Shown one piece after another: positions 41,770-45,874 of a DNA stretch of 45,874 nt. The stretch is taken from contig JAFXZJ010000033.1 in the NCBI GenBank assembly GCA_017541305.1, positions 89,978-135,851 of the forward strand, written 5' to 3'. The stretch comes from Clostridia bacterium. GTDB lineage: Bacteria; Bacillota; Clostridia; Christensenellales; CAG-138. How positions within the stretch are numbered: the first letter of the stretch is position 1; every line of letters begins with the position of its first letter. The position numbers and the translations under genes are program-made. Below the pieces are notes generated by a model. That model did not search any database and was not told where the DNA came from. It worked only from the letters and a program-made list of their open reading frames with translations.

Positions 41770-41821
41770 TATAACTATAAAACCCTTTTGGGCTCCCTTT
41801 CCCGGCCATCGGCCGAATTGT

Positions 41822-42889
41822 TCAGTAACCGAGCGACGCCGCGTGTTCGTATAACAGATCGAGATTGCGCTCGACAAGCTCGATCAGCACCATATCCGGC
41901 TCAGCGGATTCAACGTAGTCGACGTTATAGGGAAAACTGCTGTTCATATAGAGCTTGCCTGCCGACTGGCTCAGTATCGGCTGCAGCGATTTTCCGAACG
42001 AATCGTGAAGCACCACCATGGTGTGCGTATCCGCGTCACAGGTGGTCTCCGTCTTCCTGTCCCTGTCCATATTGATGGGACGCCTGGACGAGTATTTGTG
42101 GAACTCGGGATAAACTATGCGCTCTTCGGGATATTCGGTCGAGGGATAGACGAAATTATGAAGATCCCCCGTCCTGTCGAAAACGGTCGTGTAAACCTCG
42201 GCGTCATACTTTTCAAGCCCGAAGTGGTCAGCGATCTCGTTATAAACGAGCATCGCGCCGTAATTGTTCCAATGCGAATCATGCTCGTAATAAACCGTGC
42301 GTTTTTCTTTAGCCTCGAGCAGGAGCGCTTTTGCGTCTATATAGTTCACGCCCTTTGCCTTAAGCGCTTCGGCAAGCATATCGATATTATGCGCGTTCTC
42401 GGTGGGTTTCAGGTAATCGGGCATGTATTCGGGATAGATCGAGGCCTTGTTCGGCGCGGTCATGAACGCGAACGAGGCGCCCTTTTCACCGAGCCTTGTC
42501 TGCAGGTCAAAAAGGTAGTTTGCAACCGACTCGATCTGCTTTTCGGTAAGCTGATCCGTTCCGAGATAATCATTGACGGACTCGGCATAGAATATATGAT
42601 TGCTCTTGCCAATGACCGCATTAGTGCCGTTGAAATCACGCAGCAGCGCAATATCGGCGGCGTTGAAGGCTGTGACAAGATACTCCCGAAGCGCGAAATG
42701 ATCGTCAACGTAATCATCGAACTCAGACGCGAATTCGGTATTGGGCCCATCCTCGCCGACAAGCTCGGGAAGCTTTGCGAGCGGACGGTTCTCACGGTTG
42801 GCGTTTTTAAAGCCGAAGAGCATAAGCGCCGAGGGCACGATGAACGCGGCAAGAACTATGCAAATGAATACTGTCTGAAGTTTTTTCAT
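41822..42889 (-). CDS. DHHW/AlgX-like SGNH protein, partner of MBOAT acyltransferase
   Basis: The 355-residue protein has an N-terminal signal anchor (about 5-26), then NRENRPLAKLPEL and FDDYVDDHFALREYL, typical of DHHW proteins. An SGNH-like core follows, with YYEHDSHWNNYGA (Asp204, His206) and LHDSFGKS (Ser297). AlgX and AlgJ proteins transfer or pass acetyl groups to exported polysaccharides, using the Ser with the Asp-His pair. The MBOAT gene is 11 bases upstream, the standard pairing. The acceptor glycan is not known. Confidence 0.87.
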   Translation of the reverse strand: MKKLQTVFICIVLAAFIVPSALMLFGFKNANRENRPLAKLPELVGEDGPNTEFASEFDDYVDDHFALREYLVTAFNAADIALLRDFNGTNAVIGKSNHIFYAESVNDYLGTDQLTEKQIESVANYLFDLQTRLGEKGASFAFMTAPNKASIYPEYMPDYLKPTENAHNIDMLAEALKAKGVNYIDAKALLLEAKEKRTVYYEHDSHWNNYGAMLVYNEIADHFGLEKYDAEVYTTVFDRTGDLHNFVYPSTEYPEERIVYPEFHKYSSRRPINMDRDRKTETTCDADTHTMVVLHDSFGKSLQPILSQSAGKLYMNSSFPYNVDYVESAEPDMVLIELVERNLDLLYEHAASLGY

Positions 42890-42900
42890 TTCCGCGCTCC

Positions 42901-44301
42901 TTAAAACTTAGTGTAGATCGAAGGGTTGTAGTTACCCGATGCTATGAAGAACAGGCAGAGCGCCAAAAGCAGCAGAGCCGAGCCGTATTTCAGCGCAGCC
43001 TGAAGCCCGGGCTTTTTATCGAGCTTTGAGCAGATAATGCTGCACAGCGGAGTTGCCGAGACAACGGCTGCGGTAAGCACTGCGATTACCGTGGGCTTGA
43101 ACAGCGCCGAAAGAGCAGCAACGGTGTCGCTGCCTATATCGAAGCGCGAGAACATACTGCCTATCATGGATACCGCATAGCCCATATCGGGGGAGTTGAA
43201 TATCACAAAGCCCACTGTAACGGCTGTGATCGTGTATATCCACGTTATGAATTTGGGCAGACGGAATTTGGTTTTTTTGAGATAGTTCTCGCCAAGCAGG
43301 AACGCGCCGTTATATGCGCCCCAAACCACGAACGTCCAGTTTGCTCCATGCCAGAGGCCCGTGAGCAGGAAGACTATGAGCTTGTTTATACCCGTCCTGA
43401 AAGCGCCCTTTCGGTTTCCGCCGAGAGGGATATAGACGTAATCACGGAACCATCTTGACAGCGTGATATGCCATCTGCGCCAGAAATCGGTCATGCTGTA
43501 TGCCACGTAAGGGTGATTGAAATTCTCGGGTATGGTGAACCCGAACATCAGGCCCAGGCCCACCGCCATGCGCGAATAGCCCGCAAAATCGAAATAGATC
43601 TGCATGAGGAAGCAAACGGCGCCTGCCCATGAATAGGCCGCGTTGAGCGCGGAAGGATCCATCGAGAACACCTGCGAGGTTACCCTGCCCATGGTGTTTG
43701 CGATGATAAGCTTCATTGCAAGGCCTATTATGAAATGACGAAGACCTTCCGAAACTCCGTTCACAGTGAGTTTTCGCTCCTCGAGCTGAGAGGCGATATT
43801 GCCGTAACGTATGATCGGCCCCTGCACGAGCTGAGCGAAGAACGAAATATAGAGCAGGAAATGCCCGAAGTTTTTCGTAGGAGTTATATCGCCCCGGTAT
43901 GAGTCGATGATATAGCTCAGGGCCTGGAAGGTGAAGAAGCTGATGCCAAGGGGGCTCGGTATCCCGGGGACAGCAAGCGAAGCTCCGAATAGGCCGTTCA
44001 CCGTTTCGACGGCGAACGCTGCGTATTTGAACACGGCAAGCAGGCCGATATTGAAAACGACGGCAATTATCAGCAGGAGCTTGTTCTTTCCTCCCCGCTT
44101 CTTCATCCAAAGCGCGATAAGATAATTGACAAGCGCCGAAAAGACCATGAGCAGGACGTAATAAAGCTCGCCCCATGCATAGAAAACAAGGCTTGCCGAT
44201 ATCAAAAGCCAGTTGCGCACCTGCTTCCATGGCAATATGAGATGGAGCAGGAACACAACGGGCAAAAATATGAATATGAAATTAGCGGACGCGAATTCCA
44301 A
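42901..44301 (-). CDS. MBOAT family O-acyltransferase (AlgI/DltB-like)
   Basis: The 466-residue protein has about eleven membrane helices and the family motifs SFFTFQALSYIIDSYRG, VQGPIIRYG, DFAGYSRMAVGLG, DFWRRWHITLSRWFRDYVYIPLGG (His278) and TGLWHGANWTFVVWG (His318, the likely catalytic residue). MBOAT enzymes carry an acyl group, usually acetyl, across the membrane to modify cell-surface polymers. With the DHHW/AlgX-like protein downstream it probably acetylates a surface glycan; no dlt genes are present, so teichoic-acid alanylation is less likely. Confidence 0.94.
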   Translation of the reverse strand: MEFASANFIFIFLPVVFLLHLILPWKQVRNWLLISASLVFYAWGELYYVLLMVFSALVNYLIALWMKKRGGKNKLLLIIAVVFNIGLLAVFKYAAFAVETVNGLFGASLAVPGIPSPLGISFFTFQALSYIIDSYRGDITPTKNFGHFLLYISFFAQLVQGPIIRYGNIASQLEERKLTVNGVSEGLRHFIIGLAMKLIIANTMGRVTSQVFSMDPSALNAAYSWAGAVCFLMQIYFDFAGYSRMAVGLGLMFGFTIPENFNHPYVAYSMTDFWRRWHITLSRWFRDYVYIPLGGNRKGAFRTGINKLIVFLLTGLWHGANWTFVVWGAYNGAFLLGENYLKKTKFRLPKFITWIYTITAVTVGFVIFNSPDMGYAVSMIGSMFSRFDIGSDTVAALSALFKPTVIAVLTAAVVSATPLCSIICSKLDKKPGLQAALKYGSALLLLALCLFFIASGNYNPSIYTKF

Positions 44302-44316
44302 GCTTAATGACCCTCA

Positions 44317-44958
44317 TCAGTTGGCGTAGCTGGGAGAATAAATGTAGATCTCGGAAACGGTATCGCCTTCAAAGAGGAACTGGATCCTCATTTCGGAGAT
44401 ATTGTTCTCGTCGCCGGACTCGGTGTAGGTAACGTAGCCGTCATCCCAGTAGTTCTCGCCGTAGGCCGCGATGACATCGTCCCTCGAAGCGCCGACGGTG
44501 ATGTTCCTTGTGGTGGAATAATCCGCGCTCGTGATGGTGAACATCTCGATAACGTCCTTACCGTCAACGGGCACGGTGCTGACTATGATGCCGTCATAGG
44601 TAAAGGTCTTATCCATGCCGTCATAAACGCAGCTGATCTGCTCGTCCTTTTCGCAGTCGTCGCCCAGAACGGAGAGCACCTCGGCGCTGTCAACACGCAC
44701 GGGATAGGCCTTGCCGCCGATCATAACGGCCATGTCGAAATCGTTGCTGAAGGGCTTGCCCATGAAATCGGCGGTCTGCTCTGTCCCGGCGGGAGCTTCG
44801 GTGACGTCGGCAGGAGCTTCGGTGACGTCGGCGGGAGCTTCGGTAACGTCGGCGGGAGCCTGGGTATTGGCGGGTGCGCCGCTTTCACCGCCGCAGGCGG
44901 CGAAACAGGCAGCGGCAAGAACGAGTATCAGCGCTATGGCTATAAAAGATTTTTTCAT
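44317..44958 (-). CDS. Small lipoprotein of unknown function
   Basis: The 213-residue protein has a signal peptide with lipobox FAAC (Cys22), a linker with three copies of APADVTE, and a globular part of about 145 residues of mixed alpha/beta character. It contains VGASRDDVIAAYGENYWDDGY, a helix-loop like that used by BamE/SmpA-type modules to start a repeat. I do not recognise the family. It sits 15 bases before the MBOAT gene and 16 bases after the dipeptidase gene, so it probably belongs to the same envelope operon. Confidence 0.8.
   Translation of the reverse strand: MKKSFIAIALILVLAAACFAACGGESGAPANTQAPADVTEAPADVTEAPADVTEAPAGTEQTADFMGKPFSNDFDMAVMIGGKAYPVRVDSAEVLSVLGDDCEKDEQISCVYDGMDKTFTYDGIIVSTVPVDGKDVIEMFTITSADYSTTRNITVGASRDDVIAAYGENYWDDGYVTYTESGDENNISEMRIQFLFEGDTVSEIYIYSPSYAN
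44788..44871. repeat. 21-bp tandem repeat in the lipoprotein gene
   Basis: Three near-identical 21-base units (44788-44808, 44809-44829, 44830-44850), each differing at one or two bases, are followed by a decayed fourth. Each encodes APADVTE. The near-identity suggests recent duplication. Confidence 0.9.
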
Positions 44959-44974
44959 ATGTAACTCCTTTTTA

Positions 44975-45874
44975 TCAATTATTGTTGTAGGGCTCGGGAT
45001 AGCCGAGCTGGCTTGCGGTGTATCGGGGAATATCCTTCATGTTAACGTCCAGCACGATGAACGAAAGATAATCCGTATCGGAAAAATGCCACCATTCGGT
45101 GTTGATCAGCTTGAAGCCGGACTCAAGCATCACGTTCGTCATATAGTCGACGTTCCTGCGCTGCTCCTCCGTCCACTGATCCCTGCTGCTGCGGTAAACG
45201 ATCTTGGTAAACGTGTGCATCGGGGTCGGGAACTCAAGCTCCTTCCCGTCGGGACCTATAAGCGTCATATCCACCGCCGCGGCGCGGTTGTGATTGGAGG
45301 CGCTGTTATAGGGGTTTGCGATATATGCGGAATTCTGCACTATATCATAGAGGAAATACTGCACGGATTTGGGGCGGTAGCAGTCATAGATCTTGATGCG
45401 GTAGCCATCCTGCGCAAATCTTCTTGCGGCAGCGGCAAGCTTCTTTGCGGTCGCGGTCTGGAGTACGGGGACGGGCCGTTCATATAGCACCTGGCCGGTG
45501 AAGTTCTTATCCGTGCCGAATATCTGATAGATCTCGACGTCGGGGATCACGAGCCTTATGTCGATAAGCTCCGATTTCAGCGTTACGGGCGTTACGCCGT
45601 CCGATTCATAGACGATATTGCCCTTGCTGTCACGCTGATACTCAAACTTTTTCGGCATATAACCGTAGAGCTCCTGATCCGCCGGAACGAGATAATTCGA
45701 ATAACAGTAGCATACCTGCCCTTCGTAGAGCGCCTTTACGAACTGATCGTTTTCGGGCCCTATCACCTGTATGCGGTCTTCGAAATGGATCCTTCCGACC
45801 ACCGCGCTTTCAAGATCGGGCTCGGCTCGAAGATTCAGATCGTTCACGCGGCATTTATACTCGGAGGTATAAAG
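44975..45874 (-). CDS. SH3-domain D-alanyl-D-alanine dipeptidase (VanX/DdpX-like, M15D), 5' end outside window
   Basis: The frame is open to the right edge, so the true start, probably with a signal peptide, lies outside; the GTG at 45845-45847 is internal to an SH3 domain (NDLNLRAEPDLESAVVGRI). The peptidase domain has IYDCYRPKSVQ (the conserved Arg), SNHNRAAAVD (the SxHxxGxAxD zinc motif with Ala in place of Gly) and NTEWWHF (ExxH). Family members cut D-Ala-D-Ala, either for vancomycin resistance or for wall recycling. No vanA/vanH-type ligase or dehydrogenase is visible, so wall turnover is the simpler reading. Confidence 0.85.
   Translation of the reverse strand, partial: LYTSEYKCRVNDLNLRAEPDLESAVVGRIHFEDRIQVIGPENDQFVKALYEGQVCYCYSNYLVPADQELYGYMPKKFEYQRDSKGNIVYESDGVTPVTLKSELIDIRLVIPDVEIYQIFGTDKNFTGQVLYERPVPVLQTATAKKLAAAARRFAQDGYRIKIYDCYRPKSVQYFLYDIVQNSAYIANPYNSASNHNRAAAVDMTLIGPDGKELEFPTPMHTFTKIVYRSSRDQWTEEQRRNVDYMTNVMLESGFKLINTEWWHFSDTDYLSFIVLDVNMKDIPRYTASQLGYPEPYNNN

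Noticed and set aside
41770-41821. Terminator between the DHHW-like and DUF885 genes
   Set aside because: Only a five-base-pair CGGCC/GGCCG hairpin and a three-base-pair CCC/GGG hairpin are present, too weak to support a call.

Overview
The window reads as chromosomal DNA from a spore-forming Bacillota, most likely an uncultured gut-type clostridium. The reasons are SpoVAD/SpoVAE, a SleB-type cell-wall hydrolase, a VanW protein, DnaD- and DnaC-type primosome proteins, YlxM next to Ffh, strong AGGAGG ribosome-binding sites with some GTG/TTG starts, and sigma-A promoters close to TTGACA-17-TATAAT. Placement below class level is inference. There are 42 protein genes, two of them cut by the window edges. 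I see no rRNA, tRNA, CRISPR array or insertion sequence, and no gene-free stretch above about 300 bases.

Region A (1-2450): the 3' end of a VanW gene converges on spoVAD-spoVAE. Region B (2494-18242, minus strand): from promoter-distal to promoter-proximal this holds eda, trmL, a SleB-like lipoprotein, hslU, hslV, trmFO, topA, dprA, comM, a GtrA protein and two large GT-C glycosyltransferases that each carry a secreted carbohydrate-binding-like domain. An extended -10 promoter sits in front of the last two. Region C (18359-24310, minus strand) is the conserved block ylxM-ffh-rpsP-khpA-rimM-trmD-rplS-rbgA-rnhB-yraN, with a strong promoter before ylxM and another before rplS.

Region D (24426-31169, plus strand) is plsX-acpP-rnc-smc-ftsY, divergent from ylxM. 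Region E (31169-34319, minus strand) is dnaD-like, dnaC-like and a polysaccharide deacetylase. Region F (34335-38578, plus strand) is two overlapping CNNM/CBS membrane proteins and a type I glutamine synthetase. Region G (38576-45874, minus strand) is an envelope cluster: VanX-like dipeptidase, small lipoprotein, MBOAT acyltransferase, DHHW/AlgX-like protein, DUF885 metallopeptidase-like lipoprotein, and a serine-recombinase-like protein that lacks the catalytic serine.

The housekeeping blocks cover translation, tRNA modification, protein targeting, chromosome segregation and proteolysis, in an order close to Bacillus subtilis but rearranged: ffh and ftsY are divergent, and codV and codY are missing from beside hslVU. 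The parts most likely to be undescribed are the duplicated binding-domain/GT-C pair with GtrA (12762-18242) and the envelope cluster that ends in the catalytically degenerate recombinase (38576-45874).
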